Origin: Bacillus sp. E(2018)
Lineage (GTDB): Bacteria > Bacillota > Bacilli > Bacillales > Fictibacillaceae
Assembly: GCF_005503015.1 (NCBI RefSeq)
Contig: NZ_SCOL01000001.1
Coordinates: 868,001 to 932,000, forward strand
Length of the DNA stretch: 64,000 nt
Direction: 5' to 3'
Part shown: piece by piece, positions 40,655 to 49,687 of the stretch
How the letters are laid out: the number at the start of each line of letters is the position of its first letter
Position numbering within the stretch: the stretch's first letter is position 1
Notes under the pieces: model-generated
What the model saw: the letters and a program-made list of their open reading frames with translations, nothing else
Database searches by the model: none
What the model was told of the DNA's origin: nothing
Translations under genes and position numbers: made by a program

Positions 40655-41833
40655 ATGAACGAACCGAATCATAGCATGCATTGTACGTGCGCGTTATTGA
40701 AAACACTGAAAACGGAAACTTTAATTTCCATACTATTAAAAAACACATCCGTTCCCATCGTGATAAACTTTCAAAATTATGATGATCGAACAGGATGTGT
40801 TTCTGGAATTTTAAGAGATGGCAGAGTATTTGTCACTAATTGTGATTGTATCGCAGGTATATTTCTTAGTCCGGTTCCGCCACTAGCATGCCAAGTGTTA
40901 GCGTATGTTACAAATACGGGTGATAACACAGTGTCTGTTATTGATACGGCAACAAATACAACGATTGATACGATATCAGTTGGAGAGTTACCTTTACTTG
41001 TGGCGTTAGCGCCTAATGGAAGAAGAGCATATGTAACTAATTTTACTAGCAATACCGTTTCAGTTATTGATACGTTAACTAATACAGTAATTAGAACCAT
41101 AGATGTTCCTGGAGGTCCTACCGGAGTTGCTGTTACTCCAGACGGAACGACTGTTTACGTCACAAATGCAAATGATGGAACACTTACTGCAATCAGTACA
41201 GTCACAAATTCTATAATTAACGTATTTCCCGTAGGAAATGCACCTAGTAATCCAGTAAATATAGCAATTTCTCCTGATAGTCTAACAGCATATGTGACTG
41301 ATCAAACACAAGGAACACTATCTATTGTTGATCTTGTTACCACCACACAGACAGTTATTACAGTAGGTACTATTCCTCCTGCGGGTGCTTTTGGAGTTGC
41401 AATAACTCCTAATGGTGAAGAAGTTTATGTTACAAATAGTTTTGAGGGCTCTGTGTCGGCAGTTGATACAACGACACTAGCTGAAACTCTCATACCGGTA
41501 GGAATCGTACCAGGAACAAGTGCTCCTTTAGGAATAGCCATTACTTCAGGTGGAAGCACTGCATATATCGTGAATTTAAGTGATCCATCAATTTCAATCA
41601 TTGATACAATAACGAAAACTGAAACGACATTACTTACGAGTCCTGATTTAGATCTTCCAGCAAATATCGCGATTACTCCAGATGATAAATTTGCCTATAT
41701 AACTAACAATAATTTTGGTAGTACTACAGTAGTTGTTCTTGATCTTACAACAAATACATTCACTGGAGAGATCACTGTTGGTCTTGAGCCTTTTGGTATC
41801 GCGATCGGTACGGTTTGTCCAAATCAGCTATAA
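40655..41833 (+). CDS. YVTN beta-propeller repeat protein with Cys-containing N-domain
   Basis: A 392-residue protein. From about residue 85 it has seven or more 40-residue repeats with the YVTN signature (VLAYVTNTGDNTVSVIDTAT, RRAYVTNFTSNTVSVID, TVYVTNANDGTLTAI), forming a seven-bladed propeller. The N-terminal ~80 residues (HCTCALLKTL..., TNCDCIAGIFL) hold several Cys and resemble small spore-surface or exosporium modules; this is inference. No signal peptide. AGAGGAG precedes ATG 40655. A terminator follows. Confidence 0.85.
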   Translation: MNEPNHSMHCTCALLKTLKTETLISILLKNTSVPIVINFQNYDDRTGCVSGILRDGRVFVTNCDCIAGIFLSPVPPLACQVLAYVTNTGDNTVSVIDTATNTTIDTISVGELPLLVALAPNGRRAYVTNFTSNTVSVIDTLTNTVIRTIDVPGGPTGVAVTPDGTTVYVTNANDGTLTAISTVTNSIINVFPVGNAPSNPVNIAISPDSLTAYVTDQTQGTLSIVDLVTTTQTVITVGTIPPAGAFGVAITPNGEEVYVTNSFEGSVSAVDTTTLAETLIPVGIVPGTSAPLGIAITSGGSTAYIVNLSDPSISIIDTITKTETTLLTSPDLDLPANIAITPDDKFAYITNNNFGSTTVVVLDLTTNTFTGEITVGLEPFGIAIGTVCPNQL

Positions 41834-41852
41834 TTTGTCACTACAGAAGGCT

Positions 41853-41885
41853 AAAGCCTGCAGCACAATCGCCACAGGCTTTTAC
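41853..41885. terminator. Terminator between convergent genes
   Basis: AAAGCCTG pairs with CAGGCTTT across a 14-base loop. It overlaps the last bases of the SagB-type gene on the minus strand. Confidence 0.65.
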
Positions 41886-43429
41886 ATATTTAACGGACTT
41901 TGTAGTCTTGCTGGTGGCAGGTGGTAACCGACTGGAATCTGAAGCAAACTCGTTCTTTCGTGACCCCCTAGTTGGAACAAGCCATCATACCAAAGAACAT
42001 CGAACCCTAGAACAGGATGACCGTTCATGCTTTGTAGAGAGGAAGCGAGTAGTAGTTTATGAGCTAAGATACCCGTTTCCATATGCTGAATCCGATGTCC
42101 TCGATAACCGTACAGTTCCTGGTAGTGGTTGTTGCTGCCGCTAAAATTAAAAGAAAGCGGGATCTGCGCCATGTTCACAAAATCGGAAAGCAGTCCATCT
42201 TGTTGAGTCATCCGATAATCTCCGTGTGAGATTTGCTTTATCTCATGAGTAGCATTACACACTTCATACATACCGTCAGAAAGTCCAAATACACCATATG
42301 AAGTAAAGCGTAGGGAAACACGGGACGTTAAGAGTGAAAGATCTTGATCAATATCATTTCTATAGTGACTCATTAGAGTAAGGTCATTTAAAAGGTGTGT
42401 AAGAGTTTCGAATTGTAGTGGTTTTAATATAAAATCTTGTCCTGGGGAATATCGATCTTTGCATGCTTTTGAGAACGAATGAGTTAAATCGTTGGTTTGC
42501 GGTACTTTTAAAAGTGATGAATTATTATTTATAAAACGCTTTTTATTATCAGAAAACGTACTCAATTTACATGCTTGATTCATTTTAAGTAGCATGGGAT
42601 AAGGACGAATAACCTTTGACTTCATGTAATGTTGATGATGTATGGGCTCAAGCTCTTCACATAGTTTTGCTGAGGTAATTTGAACGTCTTTTATATCCTC
42701 AAACCATTTCATTTCGTTGTCTACAGAAAGAGGAAGAACAGCATACACACTTTCCTCAGCCTCATGAATCCCAAGTAGATGGTTGATAGCCTCATCTAAG
42801 AATTGATAATAAACACCAGTCTCAAATCCCTTACGCTTTCCGACTTCTAACATCTGACCGAGCAAAAAGCCTGCATCAAGTCCTTGAAGACGGTATGAGA
42901 AGTTATGATATTTAAAGAAATTCTTCCAAAAGAAAGTGGATACAAAAACAGCTGCAAAACATTTTGATACATCACAGCGATTTCCTAATGCTTGAATTAA
43001 ATACTCATCAAAGTTGCCTTCACGCAAACAAATCAACGAATGATGTGCAGCATCGTAATGATAAATGCCAGTGGGTATTTCTTGGAGCTTCAAATACAGA
43101 TAAACTTCACTCGGATAGAGTGCCCCCCCTGAAGGAACATAGCGGCGATAAGTCATCCACGTTTCCATTAAATCCATGGAAAGAAACGACTCACTCAATT
43201 GCGTAATTCCATACGAATACCAAAGAAATTGACTTAGATTGGCTAGAGTTGGATGAGTACTTGGTGAAAGGGTGTCAGAGGGATTTTTGGTTAATTCCAC
43301 TACAGGCAGATCGGTTGTATACAATTTATAGGGAAGCGGGGCATCTTCCCAGTTCACCTCCCAATCGGGCGGCGTAATCTTAGAAGTCTCGTAATGAAGT
43401 TTATATAAAAAATCATCGAGGTTCATCAA
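41882..43429 (-). CDS. SagB-type azoline dehydrogenase (TOMM operon)
   Basis: A 515-residue FMN enzyme of the nitroreductase superfamily that oxidises azolines to azoles in the RiPP pathway. The SagB signature YRRYVPSGGALYPSEVYLYL lies near 93-112, with GIYHYDAAHHSLICL after it, and a second half follows with SRVSLRFTSYGVFGLSDGM, so the protein is a two-part SagB. It is the last gene of the minus-strand cluster, 24 bases after the YcaO gene, and should act on the thiazolines made by the cyclodehydratase. Confidence 0.9.
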   Translation of the reverse strand: MMNLDDFLYKLHYETSKITPPDWEVNWEDAPLPYKLYTTDLPVVELTKNPSDTLSPSTHPTLANLSQFLWYSYGITQLSESFLSMDLMETWMTYRRYVPSGGALYPSEVYLYLKLQEIPTGIYHYDAAHHSLICLREGNFDEYLIQALGNRCDVSKCFAAVFVSTFFWKNFFKYHNFSYRLQGLDAGFLLGQMLEVGKRKGFETGVYYQFLDEAINHLLGIHEAEESVYAVLPLSVDNEMKWFEDIKDVQITSAKLCEELEPIHHQHYMKSKVIRPYPMLLKMNQACKLSTFSDNKKRFINNNSSLLKVPQTNDLTHSFSKACKDRYSPGQDFILKPLQFETLTHLLNDLTLMSHYRNDIDQDLSLLTSRVSLRFTSYGVFGLSDGMYEVCNATHEIKQISHGDYRMTQQDGLLSDFVNMAQIPLSFNFSGSNNHYQELYGYRGHRIQHMETGILAHKLLLASSLQSMNGHPVLGFDVLWYDGLFQLGGHERTSLLQIPVGYHLPPARLQSPLNM

Positions 43430-43453
43430 AAATGCCCCTTTCTTTTTACAGTT

Positions 43454-45394
43454 TTACGGAAACGGGTGAGGGTGTGGGTTCAGTTCGTCCGGTGATAACG
43501 GTTGTTTCACATATCCAAGCTTCATCGGCACGGTGAGAACACGGTCTAATCCTTGTAATCGTGTGAGATGATGACCAAACGTCATCGGCAGCATGCCAGG
43601 TATGATGACTTTTACACAATGCAGACCGTTTCTCTGTAATTCAGGTCCGGTTTGATCAACCACAATAACTTCAAGGTTTAGTTTTTTGAAGGTAGCTAAC
43701 ACACTCTTCAAATCTTCCAAAAGGTCAGTTGTTTGACGAACTGGTTTGAACTCTTCTTCAAAGTCTCGTACCTTTCGCTTATCTAGTAAAAAATATAATC
43801 GTTTCTCTGCTTCCTTTAAACCGTACACCATCGAGTGATCTTCCATATGACGAACTAGACTTGAGTCTTTATACATCTTTTCGTATTTCTTACGGTCTTT
43901 CAGAAAGCTTTCTTCCATATTAAGCAGCATGCCCGAAAGCTCTTGAACAGCACCTTTGGCTGCTCTAAGTGGATCAAGATGTGCACCTGCTGCACACAGC
44001 AGATTCAAGCCATCCTTCTTCGTATTCTTTGCCATCGCCCAAATACTTGGAATACCGTTTTCTGTCGTGGCATTAAATAATTGGGTCTCAAACCCCGTTA
44101 CATGCTGGATGCGTTGAACCATGAGCTGAAGCTCTGAATCATCAATCGATTTCATGTCAAGACGTGGAATAGGCAGTTCACCATACCACGTCATAAGAAA
44201 CGCATCGCGTTCCACGATCTCGAAAATTCCATACAGAATGGCTTCTTCTAAACTACCACCAACTGCACAGCCGTTTGATGTTTCATAAACGAAGCCTTCT
44301 CCACCACCCATGCTGTAATAGGCGAACGTTTCAGGCACTAATGCAGGGCGATCTTCAGATAAGGAATATCCCCACACCCAGTGGATCGAACGGTCTGGAT
44401 CAAACGGTTTAAAAGGATAATGCGGCTGACTGTACTGTTTTTGGGAATGAGTTCCGATAGATGTAGGATCAATCGCAACCTTTTTCACTTTGTTGTATGG
44501 TTCATAGACAATCGTTTGTTTTCCTCTTGGCGCATAGCCGCAATACCTCTCGAGTCCTTCTAAAATTCCCGCTTGCTCACTATGCATATAGGAATGCGTC
44601 CGTCCGGCATTTAATTCGTTCCCAGAAAGTAACGGAAGATTTACCACAGTATCCGCAAAAGGTGAGATTAAATCATATCGTTTAAAATTGAGAAGGCCAG
44701 TACGAGTATCTAAGTAATCTCGGCTCAATACGTTTTGTAGCTCATCTATCGAACGGCAACGGTAGACGTCCGGTGCAACTTTCGGACTGGATTGAAGGGA
44801 TATCTTGGCGTGATCATCGGTATCAAGTGAGATATCCCCGCATGTTTCACAATAGGGATCTGGTAAAAAGAAATGCTTAGATAGTTTGAACGTTTGTAGG
44901 TTCATCAAATATACGTGTTCATGGGTGTGAGCAGTTCGATCATGCAAGAAACGCTCTACCTCATCACAAATGAGGGCAGCTGTCTGGTTGATTGCGAGAT
45001 TAGTAGCCCAAAGATCGCGCGGTAAATCTTGTTTTGCAAATTGATAGTCTTTCATTTGAAAATGTTCTCTACGGTCTTGACCGGTCATGAAATAACGTAG
45101 ATCCGCGCATTGTGAGCAGCCTGGATGATCTGGCTGAACGAGTGGACCAACATGTGCTTCACCAAAGAATACAAATCCTCGCAGCCATGAAATATTGCTG
45201 TTTCCGAACAATTCTTCTGCTTTAACATGCTGAGCCGGATTCCAGCTATCATGTAGTACCAAAGCTAACTTTTCATTTTTGATATCCGCATCTTCCACCG
45301 TTTTAAAACGAGAGATGTGACAGGTTTCATAGAGTTGTTGGTAGACTTCATTTCCTAGACTACCATTTCCAATTAAAATGATTTTTTGAGTCAT
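43454..45394 (-). CDS. TOMM cyclodehydratase: docking domain fused to YcaO
   Basis: A 646-residue fusion. The N-terminal ~220 residues form the partner/docking domain, with two CxxC pairs (GCSQCADLRYF and DPYCETCGDIS) that should bind zinc. The YcaO domain follows, with GILEGLERYCGYAPRG and GGSLEEAILYGIFEIVERDAF for ATP/Mg binding. The protein ends NPHPHPFP, the Pro-rich C-terminus of azoline-forming YcaO enzymes. It converts Cys of the precursor to thiazoline using ATP. The ATG overlaps the upstream stop as ATGA and has GGAGG nine bases before it. Confidence 0.93.
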   Translation of the reverse strand: MTQKIILIGNGSLGNEVYQQLYETCHISRFKTVEDADIKNEKLALVLHDSWNPAQHVKAEELFGNSNISWLRGFVFFGEAHVGPLVQPDHPGCSQCADLRYFMTGQDRREHFQMKDYQFAKQDLPRDLWATNLAINQTAALICDEVERFLHDRTAHTHEHVYLMNLQTFKLSKHFFLPDPYCETCGDISLDTDDHAKISLQSSPKVAPDVYRCRSIDELQNVLSRDYLDTRTGLLNFKRYDLISPFADTVVNLPLLSGNELNAGRTHSYMHSEQAGILEGLERYCGYAPRGKQTIVYEPYNKVKKVAIDPTSIGTHSQKQYSQPHYPFKPFDPDRSIHWVWGYSLSEDRPALVPETFAYYSMGGGEGFVYETSNGCAVGGSLEEAILYGIFEIVERDAFLMTWYGELPIPRLDMKSIDDSELQLMVQRIQHVTGFETQLFNATTENGIPSIWAMAKNTKKDGLNLLCAAGAHLDPLRAAKGAVQELSGMLLNMEESFLKDRKKYEKMYKDSSLVRHMEDHSMVYGLKEAEKRLYFLLDKRKVRDFEEEFKPVRQTTDLLEDLKSVLATFKKLNLEVIVVDQTGPELQRNGLHCVKVIIPGMLPMTFGHHLTRLQGLDRVLTVPMKLGYVKQPLSPDELNPHPHPFP

Positions 45395-47265
45395 GATTGA
45401 ACCTCCGAAGAGAGTGTGATTCCAAACAGACCAGAGGTATTTTCGTTCAGAATGGTTTCTGCATGCAACGTGTAAAACGTTGCGTTGCAATTGTTGCTTT
45501 TTAACGTTTGTAGAGCTGATGCTAATGTTTCTGTTAAAGGTACTTCTTTTGTTTCTGAAAGGGTAATCGATGGAAGTCCAGTGGTTGAAATGGTAGCTGA
45601 TGACTTTATGCAATTCTTGATAGAAATTTCTTCATTATTTTGCCTATACATAAGTGCTCCTTGTAGTGCATTCTGTAAAGCGTGATTCTCATCTAGACCG
45701 ATAGAGCCGAAACATTTACCATTCTGCTGAACGCATATGACAGGAAAACCATAAACTTTCTTCCCTAAAAAGAGTTTGATTTCTTCGCCAAGAATTGATA
45801 GTGCTCGAATCAAAAATGAGGAGTATGAGTCTTGAACGGAACTTAGATCAATTTCAGCAGAAACTTGTGATAGGTTATTAGAGTTCATGAAGATTTCTTG
45901 CAGTTTGTTTTGAAGTGCTCTACACATTCCTTCGACTGCAGACCGGCCGGTACCATGACTCATAGCATCCGGCGAATTTTGAAATAACTTCTTCACATAT
46001 GTTTCTATTCCAGATAAACCTGCTTCTAGTCGGGCATCTTCGTGAGTTCTGCCTGAAGCTTTAATCACTTCTGGCTCACTCTCACCGTAAGGGTCTGCCA
46101 CTTTTACCTGGCACTGTGACAGTGGAAGCTGGGTTAAATCTTCTTCTTCAAAGACACGGAATAGTCCAGTCTGTTTTGAAGTAATTTGATAAAACAACGA
46201 GTGCAGATCAAGTTCTTGTTTGGCTGAATCTTTTAAAAACAAGAGAGGGTCATCGATCTGATCAGCTTTCATTTTTTTGTTTATGAAAGGGTGAGGAGAA
46301 ACTGGATGCCAGCTTCCTTCTAATGTATTAACGTTCAATTGATAAATGGAGTTTTCGGAATTTTCCTGTACGCCGGTTATCTTTTTGAACAGTATAAAAA
46401 CAGCAACGTTCGCAAGTAGACTAGAAGCAGTGCGTGATGATAGGGATTTAGTCTCCTTGCTACCATTATTCCCTAACCGTAATGAAGCTGTTTTCCAGCA
46501 TGCTGCAGAATCTGATAAAACAAAAGGACCGACAAAAGCCTGTGTGTTTTGTAACGTAACAGGTAGAAAAGATTTTGATCGTTCTCTGCATATGTTTTGA
46601 ATCTTAGAGAATAAGTCTTTGTTCTCATCTCCGTTTGCATAAAGAACATAATCAACTTTTGCTAGATCTTCTTTACAGTTGTTTTCATTTAATGGTAAAA
46701 GTGTAATGGTAGATTCGGGATTTTGCTTTCTAAACGTCTTAATTCGTTCTTGAAGTTTTTTAATTTCACTCGGCTCTGCGCTAGTGTAAAGTATGGTGAA
46801 AGCAGGGAGTCCTGATTGCAAGAGTGAAGCTGTAAGTGAAGAGAGAAGTGGACCACTGCCTATAATTGCGATTTTTGATTCACGGTAGTTTTGAAAACGA
46901 TGTGCACCTGAATGGCTGAGATGATCAATAAATTCAATCTGTGACGCATATTTTTCTAACACTGCAGCAGGAAGCTGATGTGGAAGGTCCTGACTTGTAT
47001 CGCGAGCAAAACCGTTCGTATATAACACCTCAGCAATTTTAAAGACTTGCTCTTTATATGGATCAGGCAGCCCGTCTGTAATTTGTTCCATAGAACGGCT
47101 GCCATCAAGCATAGGAATTAATTTTTGTAGCCATTGCTCGATCGTGTTGCCTTCCATTTGTATAGAAGTCACGTTATTTCGGAGATAAACCCCGCCGTTA
47201 TTTTGAGGATAAACGAACGTGTCTCGGTTGATTTTCAAACACATTGAGAGAGTGACGCCTGGCAT
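45391..47265 (-). CDS. ThiF-like thiazole bacteriocin maturation protein
   Basis: A 624-residue protein of the 'putative thiazole-containing bacteriocin maturation' type. The N-terminal ~90 residues (INRDTFVYPQNNGGVYLRNN, MLDGSRSMEQI) look like a precursor-peptide recognition element, followed by a ThiF/E1-like segment with KIAIIGSGPLLSSLTASLL near 130. Zinc CxxC pairs of the E1 fold are not evident. It probably binds the leader and presents it to the YcaO partner, with which it is translationally coupled. GGAGG precedes the ATG. Confidence 0.87.
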   Translation of the reverse strand: MPGVTLSMCLKINRDTFVYPQNNGGVYLRNNVTSIQMEGNTIEQWLQKLIPMLDGSRSMEQITDGLPDPYKEQVFKIAEVLYTNGFARDTSQDLPHQLPAAVLEKYASQIEFIDHLSHSGAHRFQNYRESKIAIIGSGPLLSSLTASLLQSGLPAFTILYTSAEPSEIKKLQERIKTFRKQNPESTITLLPLNENNCKEDLAKVDYVLYANGDENKDLFSKIQNICRERSKSFLPVTLQNTQAFVGPFVLSDSAACWKTASLRLGNNGSKETKSLSSRTASSLLANVAVFILFKKITGVQENSENSIYQLNVNTLEGSWHPVSPHPFINKKMKADQIDDPLLFLKDSAKQELDLHSLFYQITSKQTGLFRVFEEEDLTQLPLSQCQVKVADPYGESEPEVIKASGRTHEDARLEAGLSGIETYVKKLFQNSPDAMSHGTGRSAVEGMCRALQNKLQEIFMNSNNLSQVSAEIDLSSVQDSYSSFLIRALSILGEEIKLFLGKKVYGFPVICVQQNGKCFGSIGLDENHALQNALQGALMYRQNNEEISIKNCIKSSATISTTGLPSITLSETKEVPLTETLASALQTLKSNNCNATFYTLHAETILNENTSGLFGITLSSEVQS

Positions 47266-47359
47266 GATACCCCTCCTAACCTAATGCTCATCATCTATTC
47301 CTATGGATTCTGCTTGTCCGTTATGTCACTTTGTTAGATAGAACGAGCGAAAATAACCA

Positions 47360-47404
47360 CAAATAAAAGAGGACTGATGCTCAAAAACATGAGCAAAGCC
47401 CCCT
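47360..47404 (-). terminator. Internal terminator-like hairpin between precursor and enzymes
   Basis: On the minus strand TGCTCA pairs with TGAGCA and GGGG-CT with AG-CCTC outside it, followed by TTTTATTT. It lies 28 bases after the precursor stop. Partial read-through would give much precursor and less enzyme mRNA. Confidence 0.65.
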
Positions 47405-47431
47405 GAAATTTCTTCTTCGGTCTATATCTGA

Positions 47432-47734
47432 TTATCTGCCTCCGCAACGTCCGCCGCATCCGCCACAGCGTCCAGCGCAACCGCCGCAACCACCACAACG
47501 TCCAGCGCATCCGCCACAACCGCCACAGCCTCCACAACGACCAGCACAACCGCCGCATCCGCCACAACCTGCGCAACCTCCACAAAAGTTAAAACAGATT
47601 CCGATTACACAGCCTGGAACGATAAGGCGAGGGTCTTGTGCTTGCTGTTCTTGGGGATGATGTGGCTGACCGCCACTCACTTGAAAATCTCCAGTACTTA
47701 ATCCATCCAAATTCCATTGGTGTTTATTGTCCAA
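47432..47734 (-). CDS. Heterocycloanthracin/sonorensin-type precursor peptide
   Basis: A 100-residue RiPP precursor. Leader: MDNKHQWNLDGLSTGDFQVS and a Gln/His/Pro-rich linker up to about residue 40. Core: from C42, 17 Cys in all; from C51 they come every 3 or 4 residues in CGG, CAG and CAGR units, ending GGRCGGR. The core has no Ser or Thr, so only thiazoles can form. The start is TTG 47734 with AAGGAGGTG six bases upstream; longer frames lack a ribosome site. The next gene is the ThiF-like enzyme. The leader is probably recognised by the two large enzymes; no exporter or protease is nearby. Confidence 0.92.
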   Translation of the reverse strand: MDNKHQWNLDGLSTGDFQVSGGQPHHPQEQQAQDPRLIVPGCVIGICFNFCGGCAGCGGCGGCAGRCGGCGGCGGCAGRCGGCGGCAGRCGGCGGRCGGR

Positions 47735-47798
47735 TACAAACACCTCCTTGTTTTTTGTCAGATCTAGAACGAGTAGAGAGTCTCTGCTCAAATTCCTC

Positions 47799-47826
47799 AT
47801 AATAAAATATGGATACAGCCTGTCCA
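47799..47826 (-). promoter_or_regulatory. Candidate promoter of the TOMM operon
   Basis: On the minus strand TGGACA, a 16-base spacer and TATTAT, about 65 bases before the precursor start. The match is partial. Confidence 0.35.
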
Positions 47827-48028
47827 TCGTTACAGGATTGGGTGTTTGAAATAGAAACAGCCTGGAGAGCAAATTGGATTGATTAAAATGTGATGGTAGA
47901 TGACTTATTTGTATGTATTAAAAGACTATTGAGAGTGCTGAACAGTATTAAAGTTATATACCACACGGGGTATTTAACCAGATATTTCATGAACTTCTTA
48001 AAATAATTCTAGAAATTTTGTTATTATT

Positions 48029-48079
48029 TCGGCGAGTTTGAGCGATAATTCGGCGAGTTTTAGTCATATATCGGCGAGT
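48029..48079. repeat. Three direct repeats with exact 21-base period
   Basis: TCGGCGAGT at 48029, 48050 and 48071. The spacers are similar too (TTGAGCGATAAT and TTTAGTCATATA). The period equals two helical turns, so it could be an array of operator half-sites, or a short intergenic repeat element. Confidence 0.75.
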
Positions 48080-48297
48080 CGCTAATTCTCGACAATTTCT
48101 GCAAGGTGTATACCCCCAGTAGATCGTTTATTCGTCCACTCCTTAAGAAAACCAGTTTTATGGGGGCCATCATTTGTAAAATCTCTCAATCACCACCCTC
48201 ACACAACATTTACACCAGTCAAACACTTCCTAAAAATAGCCTTGCTACTCTTAATCTTGTAACAATTCATCATACATAAATACGGAGGGGTAGCAAA

Positions 48298-49494
48298 ATG
48301 GGCTCTAAACAAGTAAATCGTCGCGATTTTATTAAGATTGGAGGAGCGAGCACGTTAGCGTTAACACTTGGTTCGCTCGGTGATACTTCTAACTTATTTT
48401 CCGAAAAAGTACATGCAGATCGCAAGGAAGAAAAAGTGTTGAAGTTTCATTCGGATGGCACTTTCAAGGTCGTTCAGTTTAACGATACACAAGATGATGA
48501 GCGCATTGACCGTCGTACCATCGAGTTAATGGAAAAAGTGCTGGATGCTGAAAAGCCTGACTTTGTTGTACTGAACGGGGACGTAATTACCGGTGGTTGT
48601 GATACGGAACTCGAAATGAAACAGGCGATGAACAATGTGGCAGGGCCTATGGAAAAGAGAGGCATTAAGTGGGCTGTAACTTTTGGAAATCATGATGAAG
48701 ATTCTACCCCGAAAAGCGGCGTGGATGAGAATAAGATGTTAGCTTTCTATCAATCTTACAAACACAACGTAAACGATAAGGGACCGAAAAACATCACAGG
48801 TACTGGGAACATGAACCTTCTGGTTTGGGACACGAAAGGGAAGAAGCCCGCTTTTAATTTCTGGTTGATGGATAGTGGAAGATATGCACCAAAAGAAATT
48901 GCGGGTCAAGATTTCGAGGGTTATCCAACGTGGGACTGGGTTCGTTTTGATCAAGTCGGCTGGTACAATGAAACGTCTCAAAAGATCGAAAACCGTTTTG
49001 GATTCAAAGTACCTTCACTCGTGTTCATCCATATTCCGTTATGGGAGCACCGTTATATGTGGTATTCGAGTGTAGATGGCCGAACAGAAGCAGATCATGC
49101 ACGTGCTAAAAACAAACATCAGATTACGGGTGAGAGAAACGAAGATGAATGTCAGGGTCCGATCAATTCTGGCTTATTCTCAGCCATGCAGCATCGAGGC
49201 GATGTAAAAGGAGTATTCTGTGGGCATGACCACATCAACACGTATGCCGGAAACTACTATGGTATTATGCTCGGTTATGGTGGAAGTGCTGGATTTGGAG
49301 CGTACGGACTTTCTGGTGAGGAGAAGAATCGACTTCGCGGAGCTCGTGTATTTAACTTGGACCTAAACCACGAAAATATTTTAAAAGAAACACACATGGT
49401 GTTTGCAAAAGATTACGGCATCGATCTATCGCCAAACGATCAAAGCATGGATCCGGCTCCTCTTATAGGAGAAAAACAACCTGCGATGCAATAG
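48298..49494 (+). CDS. Tat-exported metallophosphoesterase
   Basis: A 398-residue calcineurin-like phosphoesterase. The N-terminus has the twin-arginine motif NRRDFIK followed by the hydrophobic GGASTLALTLGSLG, so the folded enzyme should be exported by Tat. Metal-binding motifs in order: VVQFNDTQDD near 59-68, VLNGDVITGG near 98, FGNHDEDS near 128, FIHIPLWEH near 245 and CGHDHINTY near 303. It acts outside the membrane on phosphate esters. ACGGAGGGG precedes the ATG. Confidence 0.9.
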   Translation: MGSKQVNRRDFIKIGGASTLALTLGSLGDTSNLFSEKVHADRKEEKVLKFHSDGTFKVVQFNDTQDDERIDRRTIELMEKVLDAEKPDFVVLNGDVITGGCDTELEMKQAMNNVAGPMEKRGIKWAVTFGNHDEDSTPKSGVDENKMLAFYQSYKHNVNDKGPKNITGTGNMNLLVWDTKGKKPAFNFWLMDSGRYAPKEIAGQDFEGYPTWDWVRFDQVGWYNETSQKIENRFGFKVPSLVFIHIPLWEHRYMWYSSVDGRTEADHARAKNKHQITGERNEDECQGPINSGLFSAMQHRGDVKGVFCGHDHINTYAGNYYGIMLGYGGSAGFGAYGLSGEEKNRLRGARVFNLDLNHENILKETHMVFAKDYGIDLSPNDQSMDPAPLIGEKQPAMQ

Positions 49495-49563
49495 TAGAGT
49501 AGCCAAAACAAATAATTATATTTTACTATAATGGTTTTCGAGAAGATATTAAGCAATAAAAAA

Positions 49564-49600
49564 CTAGACTATCCACCTATATCGATGGTCTAGATTATGT
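49564..49600 (+). terminator. Probable terminator
   Basis: CTAGACTATC pairs with GATGGTCTAG (one wobble) around CACCTATATC, then ATTATGTTT. Confidence 0.55.
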
Positions 49601-49687
49601 TTAATTGCTAAATTCGTAATGCCAACCCGTAAAGACATGTTATAAAATGATAACGATTCAAAAAACTACATATTGGAGGATTTAAGC

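Larger units (their letters stand above)
47735..48297. other. Promoter region of the TOMM operon and triple repeat
   Basis: Between the divergent precursor and phosphoesterase genes. It carries a candidate minus-strand promoter at 47799-47826 and three copies of TCGGCGAGT with a 21-base period (48029-48079). No gene is visible. Confidence 0.6.

Noticed and set aside
45395..45613. Long N-terminal extension of the YcaO protein
   Set aside because: It lies inside the upstream gene and lacks a ribosome site; ATG 45394 has GGAGG and the usual family start.
47432..47580. Regular GC-rich repeats that could suggest a CRISPR or minisatellite
   Set aside because: The periodicity follows Cys-Gly-Gly codons of the precursor core; there are no unique spacers.
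47334..47585. Trp/Arg/Leu-rich frame overlapping the precursor gene
   Set aside because: It is an out-of-frame reading of the repetitive GGC/TGC DNA of the RiPP precursor, with no ribosome site of its own.
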